DNA of 64,000 nucleotides from an uncultured Pelagibacteraceae bacterium. Lineage in GTDB: Bacteria; Pseudomonadota; Alphaproteobacteria; Pelagibacterales; Pelagibacteraceae. A program made the translations under genes and the position numbers. The notes under the pieces are model-generated. The model had not been told where the DNA came from and did no database searches. It saw only the letters and a program-made list of their open reading frames with translations. Where the stretch lies: the NCBI GenBank assembly GCA_902601705.1, contig CACKNV010000002.1, positions 108,043 through 172,042 of the forward strand, read 5' to 3'. Positions within the stretch are counted from its first letter, which is position 1; every line of letters starts with the position of its first letter. Below, piece by piece: positions 56,651 through 64,000 of this stretch.

Positions 56651-57504
56651 TATTTATCGCTTTCTAATAACCCTTTAACAAAAAACTTTTGCATACTTAT
56701 TACTACTATGACTGGTGGAACCATAGCTAACATTGCTGTTGCCATTACCGTTGGCCAATGTGCATAATCATCCCCTGTTGGTATCATTGAGTCTATCGCC
56801 ATTACAATGGTTCTCATGTCAGGATCGGTTGTCATTAATAGTGGCCATAAATATTGGTTCCAACCAAAAATAAATAAAATAACAAATAGAGCTGCAATAT
56901 TAGTTTTACTAATTGGAACTAATATATCAAAAAAGAAACGCATCGGACTACATCCGTCCATTCTAGCTGCTTCGACCATTTCATCAGGTATCGTCATAAA
57001 AAATTGTCTAAATAAGAAAGTTGCCGTAGCTGATGCAATTAATGGAAAGATTAAACCTGTGTAAGAATTTAATAAATTTAAATTCGCAACTACTTCATAA
57101 GTTGGAACTATTCTTACTTCAACTGGAAGCATAAGAGTAATAAAGATTAGCCAGAAACATAAATTCCTAAATGGAAATCTAAAATAAACAAATGCAAAAG
57201 CTGATAGTAATGAAATAATTATTTTTCCAACTGTAATTCCAATTGCCATGATTGCAGAGTTCATCATCATTTTTATCACGGGAACTTTGGCTCCATATCC
57301 TTCTGGCGAACCTCTAAATAAAGCGTTTGCATAATTTTCAAAGAACTCTGTTCCTGGTAGCATTGGTAATGGAGGATAAATAATTGCATCTTGAGTTACA
57401 GTGGATGCAACAAAAGTTAACCACACTGGGAAAAATATAAATAATACCCCAAGAATTAAACCAAGGTGAGTTAACCAATATCCTGATTTCTTTTTCTCAA
57501 CCAT
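56650..57504 (-). CDS. ugpE: sn-glycerol-3-phosphate ABC transporter permease UgpE
   Basis: A 284-residue MalG-type permease with six membrane helices. Seen: YPPLPMLPGTEFFENYANALF in the periplasmic loop (typical of UgpE) and the coupling loop MVEAARMDGCSPMRFF (about 178-193), followed by LFVILFIFGWNQYLWPLL. It overlaps ugpA and ugpC by one base on each side. Confidence 0.92.
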   Translation of the reverse strand: MVEKKKSGYWLTHLGLILGVLFIFFPVWLTFVASTVTQDAIIYPPLPMLPGTEFFENYANALFRGSPEGYGAKVPVIKMMMNSAIMAIGITVGKIIISLLSAFAFVYFRFPFRNLCFWLIFITLMLPVEVRIVPTYEVVANLNLLNSYTGLIFPLIASATATFLFRQFFMTIPDEMVEAARMDGCSPMRFFFDILVPISKTNIAALFVILFIFGWNQYLWPLLMTTDPDMRTIVMAIDSMIPTGDDYAHWPTVMATAMLAMVPPVIVVISMQKFFVKGLLESDK

Positions 57505-58385
57505 TAGTAATGTACCTTTCTCTCTATATATTTAAATTGAATGACAGTTAAAATTCCAACTAAAACTAAAAGAATTACAGACTGTGCTGCACTTGATCCA
57601 AGATCTTGACTCACGAAACCATCTGAAAATACTTTATATACAAGAATAGTGGTCGACTGTTCAGGTCCACCTGAAGTAATAGTGTGGATTACTCCAAAAG
57701 TATCAAAGAAAGCATAAACAATATTTACTACTAATAAAAAGAATGTGATGGGTGAAAGGAGAGGTATTACAATCGTTCCAAATCGCTTCCAAAAACTAGC
57801 GCCATCTATCGCAGCAGCTTCAATAATGGATTTAGGAATGGCTTGTAGACCTGCTAAAAAAAATAAAAAGTTATAACTTATTCTTCCCCATGATGAGGCT
57901 AGAATAACTAAAAACATTGCCTGATCACCTTTTAAAGTGTGATTCCATTCATAACCTAAAGCTTTAAGATAATAAGAAGCTAAACCAATATTTCCATTAA
58001 ACATGAATAACCATAAAACTCCTGCGATCGCAGGTGCAATAGCATAAGGCCAAATCAATAAGGTTTGATAAACGCCAGCTCCTTTAATTAATCGATCGGC
58101 TAACGCAGCTAAATATAAACCCAAAGCCATTGATGAAACGGATACTGCTGTTGAAAAAATAATTGTCGTTTTAAAACTTGCTAAATAATAAGGATCAGAT
58201 AATAAAAATCTAAAATTATCTAAACCTACAAATTCTGTCTTTAATCCAAAAGGATCAGGTAAAAATAAAGAATTCCAAATGGCTTGTCCTGATGGGTAAA
58301 AAAAGAAGACAAAAGAAATCATTAGCTGAGGTGCAACTAACAGTGCTGGTAGCCACCAGCCTTTAAAAAAAACTCTTTTTTCCAT
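57504..58385 (-). CDS. ugpA: sn-glycerol-3-phosphate ABC transporter permease UgpA
   Basis: A 293-residue MalF-type permease with six membrane helices. Seen: LLVAPQLMISFVFFFYPSGQ at the first helix, GLDNFRFLLSDPYYLASF, WPYAIAPAIAGVLWLFMFN and the coupling loop IIEAAAIDGASFWKRFG (about 188-204), then FDTFGVIHTITSGGPEQST, all close to UgpA. It is separated from ugpB by 52 bases that hold a strong hairpin. Confidence 0.93.
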   Translation of the reverse strand: MEKRVFFKGWWLPALLVAPQLMISFVFFFYPSGQAIWNSLFLPDPFGLKTEFVGLDNFRFLLSDPYYLASFKTTIIFSTAVSVSSMALGLYLAALADRLIKGAGVYQTLLIWPYAIAPAIAGVLWLFMFNGNIGLASYYLKALGYEWNHTLKGDQAMFLVILASSWGRISYNFLFFLAGLQAIPKSIIEAAAIDGASFWKRFGTIVIPLLSPITFFLLVVNIVYAFFDTFGVIHTITSGGPEQSTTILVYKVFSDGFVSQDLGSSAAQSVILLVLVGILTVIQFKYIERKVHY

Positions 58386-58400
58386 TTGGTCTTAAGAAGT

Positions 58401-58426
58401 GTACTAGGGGCTTTCGCCCCTGGTAC
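58401..58426 (-). other. GC-rich intercistronic hairpin between ugpB and ugpA
   Basis: GTAC-T-AGGGGC (58401-58411) pairs with GCCCCT-G-GTAC (58416-58426): eleven pairs with one G-T wobble, and on the transcript a GAAA tetraloop. There is no T tract, so it is more likely a 3' stabiliser of ugpB mRNA or a partial block than a terminator. It is analogous to the hairpin after pstS. Confidence 0.75.
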
Positions 58427-58437
58427 ATTAAATTGAT

Positions 58438-59751
58438 TTATTTGTTAGCTCTTTCAAATCTTCTTAAAAGAACGTTACCTCTTTTTACAGCGCTGTCTAA
58501 AGCTACTTGAGCAGTTTTAGTGCCGTTGTAAACTCCTTCCATCTCTTCATCAATAATTCCTCTTATTTGATCAAAAGATCCAAGACGTAAGCCTTTAGAG
58601 TTTTGAGTAACTTTATTTCTCATCATCTGTATTCCTGCTAAATCAGTTCCAGGATTTGATTTATAGAACCCTGACTTTTTAGTTGCCTTAGCAGCTGCAG
58701 TGGTAACACCTAAATAACCCGTGTCTTGGTGCCACTTAGCTTGAATATCAGTTCTTGATAAGAAAGCTAAAAATGCTGCCGTAGCTTTGTTCTCTTCTTT
58801 AGATTTTCCAGATAATGCCCATAGAGATGAACCACCAATAATTGTGTTTTGAGGTGCTTCTGTCGCTCCATAGTAAGGTAAGTGTCTGATAGCAAATTCG
58901 AATTTAGCTTCTTTTTTGATACCAGCATAACCAGCAGAAGACTCTGTCATTAACATACATTCACCAGCTCTAAAATTTTTACCAGCTTCATTTCTTCTAC
59001 CCATATACTTAAATTTACCTTCTTGTGCCCATTTACCTAAAGTTTGAATGTGCTTGATATGAACTGGGCTATTGAAAGCTAACTCAGTATCTAAACCAGC
59101 AAATCCATTTGATTTAGTTGCAAATGGTATGTTGTGGTACGCTGAAAAGTTTTCAAGGTGAACCCAGCTGTGCCAGCAAGTACAGAAAGGCATATCAATA
59201 CCTTTTGCTTTTGCAGCATCAAGTGCGTTTCCAACTCTTTTCCAAGTACTTAAGTCCATCTCTGGGTCTAAACCTGCTTTTTTCATCAAGTCTTTGTTAA
59301 CCCAAAGAACTGGTGTTGAAGAGTTGTACGGCATAGATAACATTTTGCCATCTGTTGTTGTATAATAACCAGATACTGCTGAAACAAATCCATTAGGATT
59401 AAATCTTTGACCAGCATCTTTCATTAATTGGTACATAGGAACATAAGCTCCTTTTGCAGCCATTAAACTTGCTGTACCAACTTCAAATACCATAAGGATA
59501 TTTGGATGTTGTCCAGCTCTGAATGCAGCGATACCAGCGTTAAGAGTTTCTGAGTAATTACCTTTTCTAGTATGAACTACAGTGTATTTGTCTTGTGATG
59601 CATTGAACTTGTTTACTTGTTCATCAAGTAATTCACCAAGTCTTCCACCAAAAGCGTGCCACCATTGTATTTCTACTTTTGCTTGGGCAGCTGTTCCCAC
59701 AAACATTGCGAAAAGTGCCAACGAAGCAATTATTGCTTTTATTTTTTTCAT
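58438..59751 (-). CDS. ugpB: sn-glycerol-3-phosphate ABC transporter substrate-binding protein UgpB
   Basis: A 437-residue periplasmic binding protein with a signal peptide ending AQA (about residue 24). Seen: EIQWWHAFGGRLGELL (about 27-42), NASQDKYTVVHTRKGNYSETL, VSGYYTTTDGKMLSMPYNSSTPVLW (its core PYNSSTP given here as the ligand region), CTCWHSWVHLENFSA and MMRNKVTQNSKGLRLG, close to UgpB. GGGGGA lies 9 bases before the ATG. It is the first gene of the ugp operon; I found no PHO box in the 95 bases upstream. Confidence 0.93.
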   Translation of the reverse strand: MKKIKAIIASLALFAMFVGTAAQAKVEIQWWHAFGGRLGELLDEQVNKFNASQDKYTVVHTRKGNYSETLNAGIAAFRAGQHPNILMVFEVGTASLMAAKGAYVPMYQLMKDAGQRFNPNGFVSAVSGYYTTTDGKMLSMPYNSSTPVLWVNKDLMKKAGLDPEMDLSTWKRVGNALDAAKAKGIDMPFCTCWHSWVHLENFSAYHNIPFATKSNGFAGLDTELAFNSPVHIKHIQTLGKWAQEGKFKYMGRRNEAGKNFRAGECMLMTESSAGYAGIKKEAKFEFAIRHLPYYGATEAPQNTIIGGSSLWALSGKSKEENKATAAFLAFLSRTDIQAKWHQDTGYLGVTTAAAKATKKSGFYKSNPGTDLAGIQMMRNKVTQNSKGLRLGSFDQIRGIIDEEMEGVYNGTKTAQVALDSAVKRGNVLLRRFERANK

Positions 59752-59846
59752 TTTTGATGTCCCCCGTTTTCTTTAAAAAGAAAAAAGCTAGCACAAAAGA
59801 TATATAAAGAGGAGTCGGTAATTAAATTTAGATTCTACCTAGGGTT

Positions 59847-60191
59847 TTATTTTACTTTTCCAAAAAGGTTTAAAAGCATAACACCTGCTATAATTAAGAC
59901 TAAACCTATAGTTCCATAAATATTTGGAGTTTGATTATATTTAAATATACCAAATAAAGTTACTGCAGTTATAGTTAAAGCGCCATAAGTTGCGTAAGTA
60001 AAGCCAACTGGAATTATTGTCATTGCTTTTGAAATGCAAAATAAACAAACCACTATACTGGTAACACAAAAAATTGTTGGGCTTATTTTTGAAAATCCCT
60101 CAGTTGTTTTTAAAAAACCATTTGAGGCAATCCCTGTGATAATCGCTAAAGCAAGATATATATACCCTGATAATAAAGTCATACTTTTCAT
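59847..60191 (-). CDS. Small multidrug resistance (SMR) family protein lacking the key glutamate
   Basis: A 114-residue protein with four membrane helices that aligns without gaps to EmrE over the first helix (YIYLALAIITGIASNGFLK, then EGF). The residue matching the essential Glu14 of EmrE is Gly20 here, and the position of Trp63 is Tyr. Helix 4 (GLVLIIAGVMLLNLFGK) is typical SMR. Without Glu14 normal proton-coupled drug export should not work, so it may be a partner subunit, a different transporter or a lipid-flippase-like protein. It starts one base after the NDUFA9-like gene's stop. Confidence 0.85.
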   Translation of the reverse strand: MKSMTLLSGYIYLALAIITGIASNGFLKTTEGFSKISPTIFCVTSIVVCLFCISKAMTIIPVGFTYATYGALTITAVTLFGIFKYNQTPNIYGTIGLVLIIAGVMLLNLFGKVK

Positions 60192-61133
60192 TTAAGCTTT
60201 TGCAAATTGGCCGCCATCTTTATATCTCCATAACCATTTCTTCATTTCTTCTTCTACATCAGAGGGCTCGATGTCTAGATCTTTTAAAGTAAGGTTGTTA
60301 TTAGAGACTACGTTGTCAGCTTCTGACAAAATCTCACACTGATCTTTTGTTAAAATTGGAGGAAAAGGTAAAAGGTCAGTAATAGTACTTTGAATTTTTG
60401 CAATGGGCATTGGCATGGGCACAACAAATCTTTTTTTATTTATTGTCTTTAAGATTGATTTAACCATATCACCGAAGCTGATAACTTTTGGTCCTCCGAT
60501 TTCATAAATTTTTCCCTCATTACCTTTTAATTCTATAGCTTGGACTATAGCATCAGCAACATCATCTACTAAAATAGGTTGAAATTTATAATTTATCCCT
60601 ACAACTGGAATAACAGGTAATATACTTAATTTTGAAAAAAGATTTGTAAAATTATCTTCTGTTCCACAAACAACGCTTGGTCTCAATATCACAGTATTTT
60701 TAAAATTATTTAAAGCTTTAACTTCACCTTGATACTTCGATTTTTGATAAAGTGATTTTGAATTTTCATTTGCTCCAATTGCTGAAACGTGAATAAATTT
60801 TTTTACATCTGTGTTTGCACATATTTTAGCAACTGCCTCAGGTATATTTGTATGAATATTATAAAATTTTTGTTTCCTGGTTTCATACAAGATTCCAATC
60901 AGGTTGATTACCACATCTGAATTTTTAATAGCTTCTTTCAATTCTGAAAAGTTATTAGGATTCCAATCTACAAGTTCAATTGCTCCTGGAGTTGCTTGAG
61001 TTTTTAGATAACCCTTTTGAAAGGCTTTTCTAGTGGAAATAATGCATCTGTAGTTTTTCTTGGTCAAATTTCGAACAAGATATCTTCCTATAAAACCTCC
61101 ACCACCTAAAATTGTGCAAATTTGATTTTTCAT
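60192..61133 (-). CDS. NAD(P)-binding extended SDR protein, NDUFA9/complex I-associated type
   Basis: A 313-residue atypical SDR. Seen: the dinucleotide-binding ILGGGGFIGRYLVRNL (about 8-23), VINLIGILYE (about 75-84), FIHVSAIGAN (about 112-121), YQKSKYQGE with the conserved YxxxK (about 129-137) and VILRPSVVCGTEDNF. These match the alphaproteobacterial NDUFA9-like family, thought to associate with complex I or ubiquinone metabolism. It has its own N-terminal start at 61133 and is followed one base later by the SMR gene. Confidence 0.88.
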   Translation of the reverse strand: MKNQICTILGGGGFIGRYLVRNLTKKNYRCIISTRKAFQKGYLKTQATPGAIELVDWNPNNFSELKEAIKNSDVVINLIGILYETRKQKFYNIHTNIPEAVAKICANTDVKKFIHVSAIGANENSKSLYQKSKYQGEVKALNNFKNTVILRPSVVCGTEDNFTNLFSKLSILPVIPVVGINYKFQPILVDDVADAIVQAIELKGNEGKIYEIGGPKVISFGDMVKSILKTINKKRFVVPMPMPIAKIQSTITDLLPFPPILTKDQCEILSEADNVVSNNNLTLKDLDIEPSDVEEEMKKWLWRYKDGGQFAKA

Positions 61134-61153
61134 GGTATTTAAAACACTTATAT

Positions 61154-61774
61154 ATGAAAATTAACAAGTTTAAAGAGGACATAACTTCAGAGATCGCCGG
61201 ATCGTTTAAAAATAGTATTGCAATTGACACTGAAGCTACAGGCCTTCAAATTCCAGAGAGAGATAAACTAAGTTTAATACAAATTTGTGATGAAATTGGA
61301 AATGTTTTTATAATTCAACCCAACAAAGATTTTAATGCCCCAAATCTTGTTAAAGTTTTAGAAAATAAAAACATTCAAAAAATTGGACATTTTTTACGTT
61401 TTGATAAAAGTGCTTTAGAATTTTTTCTTAAGTGCAAAATGAGAAATATCTTTGATACTAAAATCGCCTCTAAAATAGTAAGAACCTACACTGACAGTCA
61501 TGGGTTAAAAAACCTTGTCCAAGAATTTTGCAATAAATCTTTAGATAAAAGACAAGGAAGTAGTGATTGGAATAAGGATATAAATGAATTATCAGATAAA
61601 CAATTAGAATATGCAGCTAATGACGTAATCTATTTGCATAAAATTAAAAAAGAATTAGAAAAAATGTTATTACGTGAAAAAAGGATGGAAATATTTTTAA
61701 AATGTTTAGAGTTTTTAGACACAAGAGTAGAATTAGATCAAAAAGGTTTTAAAGAGGATGTTTTTGAACATTAA
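61154..61774 (+). CDS. rnd: RNase D-like 3'-5' exonuclease
   Basis: A 206-residue DEDD exonuclease. Seen: Exo I IAIDTEATGLQI (about 20-31), Exo II around KIGHFLRFDKSALEF, and Exo III YAANDVIYLHKIKKEL (about 163-178), with FDTKIASKIVRTY between. It lacks the HRDC domains of full RNase D, as in short alphaproteobacterial versions, and is expected to trim tRNA or other RNA 3' ends. The frame opens earlier at 61112, but that overlaps the divergent gene and adds an unrelated stretch; the ATG at 61154 is used. Its stop overlaps the kdsD start (TAATG). Confidence 0.9.
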   Translation: MKINKFKEDITSEIAGSFKNSIAIDTEATGLQIPERDKLSLIQICDEIGNVFIIQPNKDFNAPNLVKVLENKNIQKIGHFLRFDKSALEFFLKCKMRNIFDTKIASKIVRTYTDSHGLKNLVQEFCNKSLDKRQGSSDWNKDINELSDKQLEYAANDVIYLHKIKKELEKMLLREKRMEIFLKCLEFLDTRVELDQKGFKEDVFEH

Positions 61775-62751
61775 TGAATAAAAAGAGCTATATAAAATTA
61801 GCAAACAAAGCTGCAACTATTCAAATAAACGAACTAAAAAAAATCAAGAAAATTTTCAATAGTTCATTTGTTAAAGCTGTTGAAACAATCATGAACTGCA
61901 AAGGGAAAATAATTTTTTCAGGTGTTGGAAAAAATTCTTTTATTTGCAAAAAAGCAGCCGCGACATTCTCAAGTGTAGGGATACCAAGTTTTTTTGTAGA
62001 TCCAACTGGTGTTTCTCATGGTGATGCAGGACAATTAGAAAAAAGAGATATTTTAATTATTATTTCTAACTCAGGAAATACTTCTGAGCTATTAAATTTA
62101 TTAAAATTTGCTAATCGATTTCGAATAAAAATTATAGGTATAGCTTCCAATTCAAATAGCATGTTAATAAAAGCTAGTGATATAAAAATTTTATATCCAA
62201 AATTAAAAGAAGCAGATCCAAACAATATAGTTCCTACATCTTCTACGTCGTTTGTAATGTTGTTATGCGATTGTTTAGCAACAACTATTATGGAAAAAAG
62301 AAAATTTTCAAAAGAAAATTTCTTTTTATATCACAAAGGGGGTAACCTTGGAGCTGCCTTGAGACTTGCCAAAGATATTATGGTAACAGGAAAAAAAATG
62401 CCGGTAGTCGATCATAAAAAAAGTTTTGATCATGCCATAAGAATTATGAATAAGAAAAATCTTGGTATCGTAGTAATTACAAAAAAAGGTTTCATTAAAA
62501 ACATCATTACCGATGGAGATATAAGAAGAATTTTAAATAATTCTCCTAAAAAAAAAGATTTAGATGATATAAAAAAGAGTCAACCGATGGTGATAAGTGA
62601 AAATATATCAGCATCTAAAGCTCTTGGTTTTATGTCTGAAAAAAAAATTACTAGTTTACTTGTGGTATCAGACAAAGATAGGAATAAAAAAAATAAAATT
62701 TTAAAGGGAATTATTCATATTCATTTTTTACTTAGAGATGGGATAAAATGA
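61774..62751 (+). CDS. kdsD: Arabinose-5-phosphate isomerase
   Basis: Converts ribulose-5-phosphate to arabinose-5-phosphate, the first step to Kdo. The 325-residue protein has an N-terminal SIS domain with FSGVGKNSFICKKAAATFSS (about 49-68), ISNSGNTSELLNL (about 97-109) and PTSSTSFVMLLCDCL, then two CBS domains (about 205-265 and 270-325) with IVVITKKGFIKNIITDGDIRR. It is linked to lptC by a 4-base overlap. Confidence 0.93.
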   Translation: MNKKSYIKLANKAATIQINELKKIKKIFNSSFVKAVETIMNCKGKIIFSGVGKNSFICKKAAATFSSVGIPSFFVDPTGVSHGDAGQLEKRDILIIISNSGNTSELLNLLKFANRFRIKIIGIASNSNSMLIKASDIKILYPKLKEADPNNIVPTSSTSFVMLLCDCLATTIMEKRKFSKENFFLYHKGGNLGAALRLAKDIMVTGKKMPVVDHKKSFDHAIRIMNKKNLGIVVITKKGFIKNIITDGDIRRILNNSPKKKDLDDIKKSQPMVISENISASKALGFMSEKKITSLLVVSDKDRNKKNKILKGIIHIHFLLRDGIK

Positions 62752-63350
62752 ACAGAAAAAAAAAATTAAGAATAATTCAATTAAGTTTATTGTTAATTAG
62801 TTTGCTAATTTTAGTTTTTTCTTATTCTAATCGATTTAAATTTTCTGATAAAACTATAATTTCCAAAGAAATTCAAAAAAAAGTTGATCAACAATTGTTA
62901 AATGAGTCAAACGAAGGTGATACATTCTATAATATATCATTTAGTGGGCTCGATTTATCCGGTAATAGGTATATTTTAAATGCAGTTGAGGCAAAAAATG
63001 ATAAAATTAAACCTGAGATAATTTACATGAAAGAGATAGATGCAATTTTTTATTTTAAGGACGGCACGAACCTAAAAATTTTTGCCAACAAAGGTGTGTA
63101 TAACAATAAATCATTAAATATGGTGTTTGAAAAAAATATAGAGGCATTTTACGAAAATAGCACTCTTCTGGCACAAAAAGCTGAGTTTTCAAATTCAGAA
63201 GGTTTATTAATTGTATCAAATCAAATAAGATTTAAAGACCAAAAAGGGTTATTGACAGCAGATAAACTCCTCTTCGATTTAAAAAAACAAACTTTAAATA
63301 TCTCTGCTTTTGAAAATAAAAAAGTTAATGCTAATATTGATTTAAAATGA
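62748..63350 (+). CDS. lptC: LPS export periplasmic protein LptC
   Basis: A 200-residue bitopic protein that receives LPS from LptB2FG and passes it along the periplasmic bridge. Seen: an N-terminal helix (about 9-27) and a beta-rich OstA-like domain with FSGLDLSGNRYILNAVEAKN and LKIFANKGVYNNKSLNMVFEKN, the layered strands typical of LptC. It overlaps lptB as ATGA. In most proteobacteria lptA lies between lptC and lptB; here it does not. Confidence 0.88.
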   Translation: MNRKKKLRIIQLSLLLISLLILVFSYSNRFKFSDKTIISKEIQKKVDQQLLNESNEGDTFYNISFSGLDLSGNRYILNAVEAKNDKIKPEIIYMKEIDAIFYFKDGTNLKIFANKGVYNNKSLNMVFEKNIEAFYENSTLLAQKAEFSNSEGLLIVSNQIRFKDQKGLLTADKLLFDLKKQTLNISAFENKKVNANIDLK

Positions 63351-64000
63351 AAAAAGGATTTAGAATTTTAAAATTTAAAAAAGACAAACCGATTTTTGAA
63401 TTAAAAGATATTAGTAAATCGTTTGACGGTAGGCCCATTTTAAAAAAGTTATCTATGAAAGTTTTTCCTGGTGAGTGCGTTGGTGTACTTGGTCCTAATG
63501 GATCTGGTAAAACTACATTATTTTCAATGTGTATTGGGGAACAAAATATTGATAATGGAAAAATTTTTATTAATGGTAAATCAATCGAAGAAATTCCAAT
63601 CCATCTTAGATCAAAAGAAGGGCTTGGTTATCTGCCACAACAAAGAAGTGTGTTTAATATGTCTGTCTTTCACAATTTACTTGGTCTCGCACAAATTTCA
63701 ATTAAAGGTAGTGAAAACCAAGTAGCTGTAACTGAAAAACTTTTAGATGAATTTAATTTACAACATCTTAGATCGTTGAATGCTTCGGTTTTATCAGGTG
63801 GAGAAATTCGTAGACTCATGATGGCACGTGTGATGATTAACAAGCCTAAAATCGTTCTTTTAGACGAACCATTAGCAGCTTTAGACCCTTTAGTAATTCA
63901 AGATATTCAAAAATATATTTTAAAAATTCAATCTAGTGGCACTGCAATTTTAGTTACGGATCACAATGTAAAAAACTTATTTGACATTACTGACAGAAAT
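63347..64000 (+). CDS. lptB: LPS export ABC transporter ATP-binding protein LptB, cut by window end
   Basis: The ATPase that powers LPS extraction from the inner membrane. The visible 218 codons are open from the ATG at 63347 to the window end. Seen: FELKDISKSFDGRPILKK, Walker A GPNGSGKTT (about 47-55), Q-loop YLPQQRSVFNMSV, signature LSGGEIRRLMMARVM, Walker B IVLLDEPLAALDP and H-loop VTDHNVK. The combination of GYLPQ and LSGGE.RR is LptB-like. Residues before FELKDI form a basic extension of about 17. Confidence 0.9.
   Translation, partial: MKKGFRILKFKKDKPIFELKDISKSFDGRPILKKLSMKVFPGECVGVLGPNGSGKTTLFSMCIGEQNIDNGKIFINGKSIEEIPIHLRSKEGLGYLPQQRSVFNMSVFHNLLGLAQISIKGSENQVAVTEKLLDEFNLQHLRSLNASVLSGGEIRRLMMARVMINKPKIVLLDEPLAALDPLVIQDIQKYILKIQSSGTAILVTDHNVKNLFDITDRN

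Noticed and set aside
59752-59846. PHO box before ugpB
   Set aside because: No pair of CTGTAAT-like repeats with 11-base period was found in the gap, though the operon's function suggests Pho control.
63471-63725. 84-residue frame near the window end
   Set aside because: It is out of frame inside lptB, which reads without a break from 63347 to the end.

Overview
The window looks like a streamlined alphaproteobacterial chromosome, most probably of the SAR11/Pelagibacterales group. Base composition is very AT-rich, gaps between genes are mostly a few bases, TAATG and ATGA stop/start overlaps are common, and several convergent gene pairs overlap at their stop codons. GcrA, a short HisG with HisZ, an alphaproteobacterial-type tRNA-His and a DUF2093/DUF1289/DUF3035 gene set all point the same way. 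I see no prophage, insertion sequence, CRISPR array, rRNA operon or origin.

Layout. 0-6 kb: the cytochrome c oxidase genes ctaD (cut by the window edge) and ctaC, rsmE, then a small redox/stress group (HAD hydrolase, CDGSH Fe-S protein, pirin, quinone oxidoreductase, DUF1289). 6-12 kb: a tight envelope operon, ubiA-msbA-waaA-lpxK-lpxL. 12-20 kb: purD-rsmD facing pgi, a DUF3035 lipoprotein, lspA, ileS, ribF and a NagD-like phosphatase. 20-22.5 kb: groES-groL behind a clear heat-shock (RpoH-type) promoter. 22.5-25.6 kb: an all-histidine unit, tRNA-His-hisS-hisZ-hisG, in which the tRNA CCA end lies four bases before the hisS start codon. 25.6-30 kb: a structured intergenic region, a cold shock gene, an accA with an unusual C-terminal membrane segment, and glcB. 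29.5-32.2 kb: SRP RNA-dnaX-ybaB-recR. 32-39.4 kb: pheA, kdsB, membrane-anchored cytochrome c, argD-argF, an ABC-2 permease, gcrA and an arsC-aquaporin pair.

39.5-59.8 kb is a phosphorus district of about 20 kb: ppx-ppk (polyphosphate), sixA-like, phoR-(unknown periplasmic protein)-pstSCAB-phoU-phoB (phosphate sensing and uptake), plcP and a lipid glycosyltransferase (replacement of phospholipid by glycolipid), a diacylglycerol-kinase-like gene, and ugpBAEC with a glycerophosphodiesterase (uptake and use of phospholipid head groups). Two good PHO-box candidates (7-base direct repeats with 11-base period) lie before pstS and before plcP, so one PhoR/PhoB circuit probably runs uptake and membrane lipid renovation together. 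A short lysine-rich protein gene with its own strong ribosome site and terminator, and an unknown secreted protein between phoR and pstS, are the least explained members.

60-64 kb: an SMR-family transporter lacking its key glutamate, an NDUFA9-like protein, an RNase D-like exonuclease, and an LPS assembly operon kdsD-lptC-lptB (lptB cut by the window end) with no lptA between lptC and lptB.

The best leads are the regulatory and RNA-level oddities: two structural RNAs (tRNA-His and SRP RNA) fused almost directly to the start codons of hisS and dnaX, a homopolymer in dnaX placed so that slippage would give a short gamma-like subunit, a terminator embedded in the hisG coding region, an accA with a tail anchor, and a glcB that has no room for the glycine riboswitch known from SAR11. 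All family assignments come from reading motifs by eye; no database search was run.
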